Positions 22,913-34,400 of a stretch of 64,000 nt of DNA are shown here, piece by piece. The notes under the pieces are model-generated. The model had not been told where the DNA came from and made no database searches. It was given only the letters and a program-made list of their open reading frames with translations. The position numbers and the translations under genes were made by a program. Source of the stretch: Gavia stellata (taxonomy: Eukaryota > Chordata > Aves > Gaviiformes > Gaviidae); contig NC_082597.1 of assembly GCF_030936135.1 (NCBI RefSeq), forward strand, positions 77,172,495-77,236,494, given 5' to 3'. The number at the start of each line of letters is the position of its first letter. The first letter of the stretch is position 1.

Positions 22913-24149
22913 TGAAGACCTCCCTCATCTATCACTCTTGGCAGTGGTCCCTTCAGAATGGAAGTAAGGCACATCAGCAAGGTCACATAAAATACTTGTA
23001 GTCCTCCTTTCCAGAAACTGCACATATTAAGTGAATTGCTGCATTCTAGCGTGGCTTTTCATGAAATATATCTTCTGAAGCACATTACTTATATTCCCTA
23101 GAAGAAAAGAGCCCTTGCTCGCATGAAAGTAAATATTTAAGACAGACAACTTTTAAAAAGGATGCAAAATTATACTGTAAAAACACCCACCTTTATAGCT
23201 TATAATCCATTTTTTATTAAAACTCAGAAATAAAAGTAAAATTCACATTTAAATTACTTTCTGCTGTTTCTAGGGGATACTCTTTGCATTCCAGTCGGTT
23301 TTGCTTTGCTGTTTCTCTACCCATTTTCAGTGCTGCTGTTCTAGACTTGCATAACCTTCAGGGAAAAATTTATTCCCAAACATAAAACCTGTATGGATTT
23401 TACTTTTTTTAATATTTAAGAATATTTAACTGTGTGTTAGCCTTTGAATCACTTTCTTTTCCAGTGAATCCAGAAAGTTGGGCTGGTGCTGACTGAGAAG
23501 AGAATGTGTTTGAAGGGGGAGCCCTTCATATCTGTGTCAGGATATGTGTCAGTATCTTCAGTGATACTATAAAACCAGGAGCATTTGCACAGAAGGCCAT
23601 TTGCTCTGTTCCTTAGGATGTAAAGAAACAACCCCTTGCAATGCTTCCCCATAATAAATGGCGCAGACTTTCTGAAGAATTGGTTAAACTGATTCTTGTT
23701 TAATTAACTTGCATTTTAGTTGTGCACGGTTGTGTATTCAGTTTCAGGTTTGGTGGTTTTTTTTGTGAAGGAGGATGGGGAATAAACGTTGAGCAATGCA
23801 GTAAAAAAAGAAAGGCGAGTAAATGATCGTGTTGAAGAAACATTATTATTTGACGCACCATTCTGAAGAATGACTGCCTTGTCTTTTAGGTTTGTATTAA
23901 ATGCCTGAAATATTTGAGCAAGTTGCCCCGGTGTTCTTTAGCAAGTTTACTTCCACTTCCTGCTTCCCACCCCCAACTAAAGTATGTTCATCAAATTGCT
24001 GAGTTGCAAAGTTTTGTGACGAGTTCTTTGAGCTGTGTGTCTTCGTCCCTCCATATCCCCCCTTCATCTTCATCTCATATTAAAAAAAGCAAATTCCAAA
24101 CAGATTAACTGTCAAACAGTTACGCTTCATCTCTTCAATCTGCTTTTAG
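22913..24149 (+). other. MPPED1: Intron 1, last part with 3' splice site
   Basis: AT-rich intron ending in a pyrimidine-rich tract (CTCTTCAATCTGCTTTTAG) with the acceptor AG at 24148-24149. No other feature is recognised. Confidence 0.6.
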
Positions 24150-24263
24150 GTTTTTCGAAGAGGAGTGTGCTGATTAGGTAAGGAGATGTCATGGTCTTCT
24201 TCCATCGATGTAGGAAGATAGCAGATATGATTGCCTGAAAAAGCCGAGCTACACAGTGCAAGC
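24150..24263 (+). promoter_or_regulatory. MPPED1: MPPED1 5' leader with upstream AUGs
   Basis: This is the non-coding part of the first coding exon, starting after the AG at 24148-24149. It carries four AUGs ahead of the real start codon: 24186 (11 codons, stop TAG 24219-24221), 24191 (15 codons, stop TGA 24236-24238), 24208 (an AUG directly followed by UAG, a minimal start-stop), and 24227 (in frame with the 24191 frame and sharing its stop). All end before the main AUG at 24264, so ribosomes would have to leak past them or reinitiate. A further point is TGATTAGGTAAGG at 24171-24183, where an AG and a donor-like GTAAGG overlap. The upstream limit assumes the 24149 acceptor is used. Confidence 0.7.
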
Positions 24264-24415
24264 ATGGCTTTCGCCCAGTCGCACATTATGGCAGCTAGAA
24301 GGCATCAGCACAGTAGACTCATAATTGAAGTGGATGAGTACAGCTCCAACCCCACACAGGCTTTCACGTTCTACAACATTAACCAGGGACGTTTTCAGCC
24401 CCCACATGTGCAAAT
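24264..24415 (+). CDS. MPPED1: MPPED1 first coding exon (residues 1-50, split 51)
   Basis: Encodes the N-terminus of the metallophosphoesterase-domain protein MPPED1, starting MAFAQSHIMAARRHQHSR and running through the conserved block VDEYSSNPTQAFTFYNINQG to QPPHVQ. The start at 24264 has an A at -3 and G at +4 (good Kozak context) and is preceded in frame by stops at 24219 and 24228, so no upstream extension is possible in this exon. The exon ends with AT before the donor GTAAGT at 24416, leaving codon 51 (Met) split 2+1 with the next exon. MPPED1 is expressed mainly in brain in vertebrates, and its paralogue MPPED2 is a metal-dependent phosphodiesterase. This N-terminal segment precedes the catalytic domain. 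The match to MPPED1 over MPPED2 rests on the RRHQHSRLI and TFYNINQGR stretch. Confidence 0.95.
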
Positions 24416-27400
24416 GTAAGTATTATAGTTTTGTTACTGCTCTAGCACAGCATTCTGAATTGTTATTGCCTTGTCGATGTGGTATTTGATGGACCAGTCA
24501 AAAAGAATTCAAAGAACACTGTTTTGCTGCCTTTCTAATAATAATTACTATAATGATACAAAATCAGTCCATTTGGAAGGTACAAGTACTTTGTTAAAAG
24601 ATGGGAGAAAGATCACTCCACTAGCATAACTTTAATACATAATACTTAAGTATTAAAAAGAGAAATAAACAACAAGCAGTGGCAATAAGAGATGCTACAA
24701 GGATGATACTTTCTGCAGTCTTAATAACGTTTGTTTGCATTGTGCACTTGCTTATTGATGTAAATAGTTGTTGAAAATACCAAGCCTGAATCTATACAAC
24801 ACATACTGTTTGGATAGCTATATTACAGCTACATACAAGGGAAAAATCACATCAATAAATAAAATAGTGTGGGCACCCATCCGACAACTTACTTTCATAC
24901 CGATGTGCTGAAGATGCCAAGTGCTTAAAGAGTAATTAAAATAATGTGTTTGTTTCTGACTTCTTATATAATGACAACATCAGTAAAATTAACTGCTCTA
25001 AATGATTTACTTGTAATGTAAAGTGGAGAATTATAATTACAAAATGAAACCTGCCATAAAGTTTAAAGCCAGAAGGAAGAGCAAAACAGTAAAGCTATTA
25101 CGAATAAATTAAGTATAAAATTCTACTGTAAAATATTTTTATAGGGAATAAAAATGTCTGCACCATTTTATTGTGTTTATTAAAGAGAGAAGCAGCCTTA
25201 TCTTTAGATCAGAAGGCTGGTTTTCAATTTTTAAAAGGAAACTTTTGTTCCTTTAGGAAGACTGAATAAATAATCACCTCATTCCCATTTTTGGTATTCA
25301 ATATGATTTGGTAATTTACAAACATAGGCCATGATTTCTGCAGTTAAAAAACTCAGCAATTATGACTGGTTGAATGCTATGTGTATATTTAGTGAATGCT
25401 TACATACATTCTTTGGCATAAATTAGGTATTATTTTAACAAAAATCTGAAGACTAACAGATATACCAGGGTGGTGAGCAAACACTCAGTTTTTGGGGGCA
25501 GTGTATTAGCTTATGGTCTGTGTTGGGGGTTTCTGGGTACTATTGAAATGCAAACAGTAAAATGACTTGAGCGTTAGCACTGGGAAACATCTTTTGTTTA
25601 TAGAGCTGGCAAATGGTAGCAAAAGTACAAACAAACAAATGTGGGTTCAGAAATACTTTTACAAATGAAAATGCCAAATGCAGGTTGCTTTATTTGTCGA
25701 GGCTTAGCCATTCTTCGAGAATATTCAGACAGTTCCTGAGCACTCATGAATTTGTTCACTGGTCTTAAAAACTGAATGTTTTTTAGTGGGCTGAAAAGAA
25801 GTTATTTATTAGTATCCACTTGGTACTCAACAATATGTTGTTTAAACTTCTTAGCAGTAACAAATCATATTACTAGACTGCTTAGACAATCAACTGCATG
25901 ATAGGAGTTAAGCACCTAAGTAAGTAGTTGAAAGTAAGCTATCCTTAGAAAATGGTTCCTCAGAAGAGTTTAGCAATCTTTCATGAATGATTAATACTAC
26001 TGAAAAAGCTTGTGCAAATAGAAAAACAGGCTAAATCAATTGAAACATTTGCCACAATCTGACCTACTCTTTCTCTTGGTACAGAAGTTGTAAATAATGT
26101 TTCTGAATACCAGCAGGATTGCTTTTACCTCCTACTAATGAATAGAATAGTAACAAAGAAGGGAAAAGTAGACATAAAAAGTGTAACAAAAGCACCTTTT
26201 ATTTACATGATTGTTATGGGGGAAATCCTAGCCCTGCTTTAGTCCATGAAAGTTTTGTCGTTAACTTCAGGGAGGTAAGGGCTTTGCCTTGGCTTTGTGT
26301 ATAGTTCAAAATAGCTAGATTAGTGATGTTGCAGGCAATCATAAACAGGTTTCACATAGACCTGTTAACATTTGAACTTGTAGTAAACTACTTTAATCAC
26401 AGGGGTTTTTTTGTGCTCCTTCTGTATTAAATCTTGCAGCTCTTCCTTGGTCCTCCATTCAGTTTTGTATTTCTTGTTTCACTTTTTAGCATCCATAACA
26501 TGCTGACAGCCCTTTCCTAGCCCCGTCTTAGTCTGTCATCCCTGTGCTTGTGAGATGACTGAGTTGCCACTGACAAGAAGGGTTATAAATTCTGACAGCG
26601 TTTTCAAGTCCATCAGTAGTTTCTGGGAAGTTCCTGTCTTGCTCCTTTGTGAAACCACTGAAATCTAGTGTATAAACTAACCTCTGGTATGGTTTTGCTC
26701 TGAGATTTTTTAACTTGCTTTTCAATTTCTCGGCAAGTTTTCATACTGGTTTAAAGAAAACCAAAAGCATTTGCACAAAAATAATCAGCAGATCTTTATT
26801 CCTCTGCTCACGCTGCAAGCAGTGCATTGGGTGTTGGTGTGACAGCTGCTGTGGGAATGCGTTACACAAGAATATGAGGATGGAGCATTCAGAAATTATT
26901 TCCAGTAATACAACTTAGATGTGTTTGTGAAACTTGACATATGTTTTTACCTATATCCGGCCTCAGTGTGTGCATATCACTTCAACGTGAAAATCTGCAT
27001 CTCATTTATTTTGTTTTTTTGTATTGATGCCTTTTTCCCATGAAGATTCTCTGGCCCATTGCACAGGATTTAAAAGTTACACATACCTCAGCAACCAGGA
27101 AAATGCTGTCCACATCTTCCCCGTCCCTATCCAAACTATAAGAAAAAGCATATGTATTATGTGCTGTCTGGGTTGCCATGGTAAGTCTGTTGTTTCTTCC
27201 ATTCAGCTTCAGAGGAGCAACATGTGAAATGCATGCTACTCCCCAACACCCAACTTACTGCTGTGCTGAGCTCTAAAAGATCTCTGAAGGAGAAGCAGCA
27301 CCTGCTTTAAAGGCTACTCTACCATGAAAAGTCAAAAAGTGGTGTTTTAGACCAGTCCATATCCTTATGTTGTGCCAGGGTAGTATGCATAATTTAAACC

Positions 27401-29579
27401 TCGCTTACTAATATGACCTGTAACTCACTTTGGGAAGTGCTGGGCAGGGAGACCAATAATCAGAAATCTGTTTACTGAATTGATGTTTAATCTACTTATC
27501 TTAAATGGCTACAATGATAGCCAGGGTCAGCTCTGCCTCATTTTTATCCAGCCATCCCGGTTCATTTTGAGGAGGAAGTCCATGAACTGAATGCATTGCC
27601 CTTCACACAGCTCGCACCTTATGACAAGCTGCACTCACTAGTCTAAACCCCACCATTCACCATTCATATTCCTTTGCACCCATGCTACCTCCACTCGCCA
27701 CCCATGGAGCTCTCTCTGTGGCAGCTGTCTTCCCTCCAAAACAGAGGCATTTTTAACATGCAATGGCAGGCATGCAGCTGCATTGTTTGAGGTTGTGACC
27801 TCCTATGCCTAACTTCCCCTGCATCTACCTCTTTCTTTTCGTCTGCCCTTCTACATGTGCCAGTGGTCCTCTCGCAACAGACACGCTCCCTCAGCCCTAC
27901 ACACACAGCTGCTGTCTCTCAGGGTCCAGACGTTCCACTCTTTGTCAGCCAAGTTATACAATTTTCAGTACGTGCTTGCTTACATATCCCACTAGCGTGT
28001 ACATACTGCTGGGTATTCATTAGGTATGATTTGATCACAGCTGGTTTTACTCCTTACCTCATGTTTAGTTACTTTCTGCTCAAAAACGAACTTCAGAAAG
28101 ACGACTACAAGGTACTTACTTATACTAAAAGGCTGTTTCTCCAGTACTGCTGTAAAAACCCCAACGTTTCTTCTTACTAAAAAGGTATAGGAAAGACGGG
28201 TACAAACTGTTTTGTTCATCCTCCAGTTTTGTAGTTACATTGTAGAAAATGCTAAGAACTTTTACTGTATTTAACAAGATTTGAATGTTTTCGGTTTATT
28301 CCTCACTCTCACTAATCTTGTGAAGTTGTCAAAACGACCTCAGTTTACCCACCTATAAATTTCATAGAATTCTTCTTTAACTTAAAGAAAAGATTGCATG
28401 ATTAAAGATAATTATTGTATGTCTTTCAAGCAATAAAATTTCTGAAAATTTACCCAGTAAACAGGGGTAGTATTATTAATAGCAAAGATTTCTAACTTTT
28501 TTCCTGAGTTTATTTGTATAAAAGTAAGCTCCTGAATTGAAGCACAACCAGCAAGGGATAGAAATATATATTATATACTGTAACAGTGAACAAAACTAAT
28601 TTTATTTGTCCTTTCAGAATAAATGTTGTAAAAGTAAAATAATTCATAACAATTCTGTGTATCTCTCTGGTTTCTGGTGACATAAATAAAACTCTTGCAT
28701 CTCTGGCTACTCCACCAGAATTCCCTAACTGGAATAGCAGATACAGTATAGCTGCATATAGATACATTTGCTTCTCTATATTCTAACAAAATATGGATTG
28801 AGGGTAAAAAGATTGAGTTGAAAATAAGTATTCCTCATATAGCAGAGAGGTGTTCTCTGCTTTCCTCTTCTAAATCATAAGTAAGTCTCATCAAACTGGG
28901 TCAGATCTTTTTGTTTCCTCAGTTTTGAGTATTGAGATTGGGCTCTGAACAATGCAGCCTCACCCCTCACAGCATCTGATTTCATTTAGTATAATTAAGC
29001 CCAGAAAGTTGCCACATTTGTCCTGACAATAGTCAGGCTTGAACGTACATTTACAGCTGTTGTCAGGAGACTTCTTATCTTACTTTGCATTAACACACTG
29101 AAACATATCTCCAAAATGTGTTAATTAAATTTGCTGGAATTATATAACTTGCAGAAAAAAGTTATAATTAGAAAAAATGCATTTAAATGTATTTATGTAT
29201 CTAAAAGAAATCTTTTCCCTGTGTACCGTGTAATTATATTTAAACAATGAAACGGGGTAGTACTGTTCCTTTGAAACTGCCAATGCGTTTGATTTATTTG
29301 TATTTGTTTCGGAGTTACTGCCATAGTTCAATCTCTTTTCCTTAATCTCTTTAAATTAATCCATCTACCCAACAAATACTGAAAATGTTGTGATGTGAAC
29401 ATCAAGAATTTTTACACCTCCCATTAGTGTTAGGTTTGTTTTAATAAATCCCTTCCATCAGACAGATCTAGAAGTCTGTGTAATCTTTTGTAAAGGTAAA
29501 AAAGAGTATTAGAATTGCAAAGTAGACACTAAGAAGTACATAAGTACTTTATAACCTTGTTATGATGCATTTCCTGCAG
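24416..29579 (+). other. MPPED1: MPPED1 intron (5.2 kb)
   Basis: GT-AG intron of 5164 bp, GTAAGT to a pyrimidine-rich CTGCAG acceptor. AT-rich throughout; I recognise no gene or repeat family. Open frames near 27.7-28.2 kb (for example 27857-28180) are chance frames. Confidence 0.8.
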
Positions 29580-29761
29580 GGTTGATCCAGTGCCCCATGA
29601 TGCTCCCAAACCTCCAGGATATACAAGATTTGTCTGTATTTCTGATACTCACTCAAGAACTGATCCCATCCAAATGCCATATGGAGATGTGTTAATACAT
29701 GCTGGTGATTTTACTGAGCTGGGACTTCCTAGTGAAGTAAAAAAATTCAACGAGTGGCTAG
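29580..29761 (+). CDS. MPPED1: MPPED1 coding exon (residues 51-112)
   Basis: 182 bp. Starts with the G that completes Met51, continues VDPVPHDAPKPPGYTRFVCI and ends in the first base of Gly112. It holds the first two metallophosphoesterase motifs: SDTH (Asp73 and His75, the D-x-H motif I) and HAGDFTELG (Asp94, motif II). These residues coordinate the metal ions in the family; offsets from MPPED2 numbering are constant (+8). Acceptor TTCCTGCAG at 29579 and donor GTAGGT at 29762 are both canonical. The exon length is not a multiple of three, so skipping it would shift the frame. A GTATT donor four bases further on (29766) is possible but would break the frame against the next exon. Confidence 0.97.
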
Positions 29762-32464
29762 GTAGGTATTGAATTCTGTGTGGATTTGAAAATAAATTTG
29801 TTTACTGATTGTGTCTGCCCCTTCTGCCTCCCAATATAAACCATCATGCACTCAGAAATGATGAATATTAATTTGACTTTTAAATTTGAATGGCAATGAG
29901 CAGGAATCAGATTTTTTTCCCTTTTCTTTTTTTTACAAATATTTTTGCATTTTTCCAACTGAGCAAATAAGATTTGTGAGACTATTCATCTGTTCTGCCT
30001 TCACACTCTCAAGTGTACATTAAGCAACTTCTTGGTGTTAGCAACAATTTAAGTCAGTAGGCCTTTAATGATTTACATAAAACCTCTTACATACATTGTT
30101 ATGGCTTTGCTTCCCAGCAAAAAAAGTTGTTGTGACTGAAAACATTTGTCTGTTTAACCCCGGAGGCTCATAGTTTTTTTATCTGAGGCTCAGCTGCACC
30201 ACAGTGATGAATTCCAAACAAAGCAAAACGTGTGCCTGTGGTTGCTGTCTTGGATGTAGCAGACCAGATGTAGATGCCTTCTGTAGGCAACTGTTGGCAT
30301 TGGTAACTGAAATTCTGTTCCACTGGGCAAGACAGTGGTGATTTACATGTCCTTCTGCAACGTTTTGTATATGCTAAAAAAAAAAGACAGTGAAAATTGG
30401 AAAGCATACACTGTATCCAGACAAAAACCCTGATCGGTATTGTTCCTGCAGCAGTGTGGATACCTTAATTTAGAATAAAAATGGATTCTGGATTCTGATA
30501 CTTTATCAAACAAAGGGTGAGAGGAAATGAAGAAGGAGGAGAGAGAAAGGACACAGTTTAAGGGTGATGGATTTCAGTTTTTAGGTTGATTTTCTTTCCT
30601 GTAGTTGATATTTTTGCATTTTTCCTGTCTTTTTTTGCTACATATTACAGCATTCCACACTGGAAAGGCACAGAGCAGACAGATGCATGTAGGCTGAAAT
30701 GGAATACAAAAAAAAGTCAGGACTTCACAATTTAAACAAATATTTACTAGCAAATAATTATCAGCAAGGCTGATAAATATTTATTTAAGCTTGGTAACCC
30801 AATAATGTGCCCCACATGGACCAATTGCATTGTTCTATGAGTGTTAAGGTCGGGACAGCATGTGGAAGTAACATACTCTGTTATAGTGCTCTCACCTCTG
30901 TCTCTGTACACAAATGGAACAGGTTGGTTGTAAAACAGAAAGCAAATTTTAATCCTATTTCGTAGGTCTCTAACATGTGTGGTAATAATATACTGAAAAT
31001 AGCATATAAAGATTATACAAACCATATGGTTATCCCTTCTAAATAATGCCCATTTTACTTATCTGCTAGTGTGGGAAGAAAAGTGCTTTGGGATATTGCT
31101 AGCAAGCAAGGATGGGGGCTACACACATTACTTGCTACACAGTTTTTGTCTCCCTGGTTCTCCATCTGCCTCCCGGCTGGTCACAGCTGTACAGTGTTCT
31201 GAGGAAGTCCTTAAGCTGAAAGCCTCTCAGTATGGTAGGGAGATTTCCCAAGGCATTTCTGTGATGGTCTTTTCATCATTTTTATTCCAAGAGAAGGCTT
31301 AATTTTCTGACTTTTCAGGCATGCTTCCAATGTCATGGTATTGTACGGTTTGGGAAAAGGTGATCTTTGTGGTTTGAGTTATATTTTTGCAAGAGCACCT
31401 GTGAGATATGCAAATTTAGCAAGTTAAATTTTTTTTTTAGTTTCTTGGCAATTTGAAAAAATGCAAAATTTCACTTAATTTTTTAATTCATACTGGAAAA
31501 TCCAATAGAAAAATAATTTGGGGTCACTACATAGGTTTTATTCAGCTATCCTGTAAAGTTTTGTTCCAGTTCAAAATCAATGAGATTGCAAAATGGAAAC
31601 TTCAGCTTTTTTTGAAAGTTTTTTTTTGTTTTAAATTAACAATTTATCAACTCTTGAATACCTTGAGTGTTTGCAAAATCTATAGTAAATGGTAGAATGG
31701 TTAAAAGTGTTCTCTTTGAGAAGAAGAAATTTCAGAAGTTTTTGCTGGTTGTCCATTTTGTTGTGAAAGGCATTGGTCTCCAACAGTTCTGATTTTTCTA
31801 GATAGCTGCTTCCAGTACCTGCCATGATTTTCCAACCGCCACAGCCTACCCAACCTTCTCCTTCTTCCTTGTCTTAACATTTTACTAGTTTCTTGAGAAA
31901 GTAATTGACAGACTCTGGAATGGACTTTTACCTTCACCATCATTCTTACTTGCTGCCACCAAATTTCCCTCTCCCTTCATCCCATAGCAGAGGGCTCACC
32001 TTCCCACTTTGTTCTGTGTCATATCTATGTCTTCTTCCATTATCAGACTTTAACTTTGTTTATGCCTTGGAATAAACACTAGAATATTTGTTTGTTACAC
32101 CTTCCCTTGATCTCAGCTTCCTTTTAGGTACTAGATACATATCCTACTCCTGCTTTTGCACCGTATCTTTATGTGCTTTTTAGCCTTCTGTTCTGTCACA
32201 TCCTCTTGGGTCTGTGCCACTCTGGTTTATCGGCCTATTTCATCTTTTCAGGAGGCCCTTCGGCAAGTTCAGATTTTATCTTTCTGCTCTACATAAAATT
32301 TCTGTGCCTGTCTGGTGCAAAGTATATTTTACATTAACATCATTAACTTCCATGGACCTTATGGTTATATCAAGCACATGCTCAAGTGTTGTGCTAATAG
32401 AGGCACGTTGGCTTGCTGAGTCATACCCTAAAATATGTTCTCTCTTTTTTAGGCTGACTGTATG
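29762..32464 (+). other. MPPED1: MPPED1 intron (15.5 kb), first part
   Basis: Start of the 15,507-bp GT-AG intron between 29762 and 45268. AT-rich, with short open frames only. No gene or repeat is recognised in this part. Confidence 0.75.
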
Positions 32465-33515
32465 AGGGTACACAGGAAGGCCTGTACCAGCTCCGATAAT
32501 ATGTCTCTCTAGCCCAGTATCGTCTTTGACTGTGGCTAGCAGCCAAGGTGCTCTGCTTTGTTTGCCCCTTAGTCACCTAGCTTTGTACTTTTTATCCTCT
32601 GACCCCTAAAGCCCTCCACTTCATTTCATTTCACTTCATTCTTTTTGGTAATTAGTTGTTTTCTTTCACTTTTCTTTTTCTCAAAGCCCTGTCCCCGCTT
32701 CCCGTTGAGGGATTTGGGGTTTTACTAGGGCTAGGTTGATGCTGGTGATAACTGGCTGTTAACTGAAAGCTCTCAGCTTTCTCTGGTAGGCAGTCCAAGA
32801 ACTTCCTGAGCCACAGCATTACGTTGTATTTGATATATAGGTTTTTCTTCTCTGAGTTTTTTAACTGACTTTTGGATCTATGCAAATTTTGAGTGCCGAC
32901 ACAATCTTGCATCAGAGTTCCACAATGTGATACGGATTGTGTGAAGAACTTTGCTTATTTTGAACCTGTCACCTACTAGTTTCATTTAGTATTTCCTAAT
33001 ACTGGAAGAGGCAAATGAACAATTTCATTCTTCATTCTGCTTAAGAATTTATAGGCTCTTCCCATATCTGCCCTTAAGATGTTTTTCAGGCTGAAGACTC
33101 TAGAAGTCCTTAAATGCCTTTGATCATCTATGTCACTCTTTGTACCTCTTTGTTCTATGTCCGTTTAAAAATGGTGAGACCAAAACTGCACATGATCTGA
33201 GAACACCACCGATTTATCCCCTGGCATAATGAAATTTCCTAGTTTGTTCGCTTTTCCTTCCTAGTGTTGTGGATTATTCTGTTTTTATTTTTGACTGTGA
33301 CTGAACAATGAGATGGCATTTTCTTAAAATTGCCTGTTATAACTCTATGAACTCTTTCCTGAATGGTATTATCTAGTTCAGAACCCATCAATGTGTATCT
33401 ATAGTTGGTATATTTTTTCAAGCACTTGAATTATTCTGCATAAATTTATATTCAGTTTCATCTGTCCTTTTATTGCCCAGTCATGCAGTATCATCATGTA
33501 CTTTTGCAAGTCAGA
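32465..33515 (-). mobile_element. Very old CR1/L3-type LINE relic
   Basis: Read on the plus strand the segment matches in order the antisense of a classic amniote CR1/L3 3' half: CTCTAGCCCAGTATC near the left end, then TGACTTTTGGATC, AGTTCCACAATGTG, GTGTGAAGAACTTTGC, TAGGCTCTTCCCATATC, TTTTTCAGGCTGAAGA, GGTGAGACCAAAACTGCACA and, at the right end, CAGTTTCATCTGTCCTTTTA followed by TTGCCCAGTCATGCAG. The last parts are where CR1/L3 encodes the reverse transcriptase. The copy is heavily diverged with no open frame left, so it is far older than the 2434-3340 copy. Boundaries are approximate. Confidence 0.75.
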
Positions 33516-33936
33516 TTTCTATTTTGCTACCTTTATTCAGGGTAGCTTAGAAAAAGAGGGAAAAAGGGATGAATAGTTAGTTTACAAAGCTTGCCAATGG
33601 TGCTAACCTGGTCATTTCCGTCCCTTCTTTTCCCGAATTGACCTTTCTCCTGTTTTTATATTTCGTCTTTTCCTTTTTCAACCTAGTTTCTTCTCTGACT
33701 GTATTTTTCTTCCAAATTTGAAAATCCAATTTTGGAGAACCAGGAAAAATGAAGTACAAAATATGTATTATGGTAAATGGAAGGCCATGAGGCCAGTGAA
33801 ACTTTCTAATAACATTATAAGGATGCATGGTATGACGGCTTTGAACATATGCTAATTTTCCATTATGTCCAGGAGATTTTAATGACATCACTTTAAACGG
33901 ACAAAAATAATTCAGGGAAATTGTTTCTAAATACAT
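33516..33936. other. Intron sequence between two LINE relics
   Basis: AT-rich; a 130-codon minus-strand frame (33577-33969) has no domain and runs into the neighbouring CR1. No feature is recognised. Confidence 0.5.
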
Positions 33937-34400
33937 GGACCTGTTAGAGTAGGTCCAGAGGAGGGCCATGAAAACGATCTGAGGGATGGAACACCTGTGA
34001 AGAAAGACAGGGAGAGTTGGGGTTCAGCCTGGAGAAGAGAAGGCTCCGGGGAGACCTTATTGCAGCCTTTCAATATATAAAGGGGGCTTATAAAAAAGAT
34101 GAAGAAAGACTTTTTACCAGGGCCTGTAGTGACAGGACAAGGGGCAGTGGTTTTAAACTGAAAGAGGGTAGATTTAGGTTGGATATAAGGAAATAATTTT
34201 TTACAATGAGGGTGGTGAGACACGGAACAGGTTGCCCAGAGAGGTTATGGATGTCCCATCATTGAAAATGTTCAAAGTCAGGTTGGATGAGTTTTTGAGC
34301 AACCTGCTCTAGTGAAAAATGTCCGTGCCTATGGCAGGGGGGTTGGACTAGATGATCTTTAAATACCCCTTCCAACTCAAATCATTCTGTGATTCTATGT
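33937..34400 (+). mobile_element. CR1 LINE 3' fragment
   Basis: Plus-orientation CR1 fragment. It begins at CCTGTTAGAGTAGGTCCAGA and passes GGAGAAGAGAAGGCTCCGGG, AAAGGGGGCTTATAAAAAAG, GTGACAGGACAAGGGGCAGT and GGTTGGACTAGATGATC, ending in ATTCTGTGATTCTATG. These are hallmarks of avian CR1 3' ends. Stops and indels break the ORF2 remnant, so it is older than the 2434-3340 copy. Strongly 5'-truncated. Confidence 0.93.

Noticed and set aside
29761..29766. Alternative donor GTATT four bases after the chosen end of the exon
   Set aside because: Using it would add four bases and break the frame at Gly112; the GTAGGT donor at 29762 restores the family sequence NEWLGSLPYEYK.
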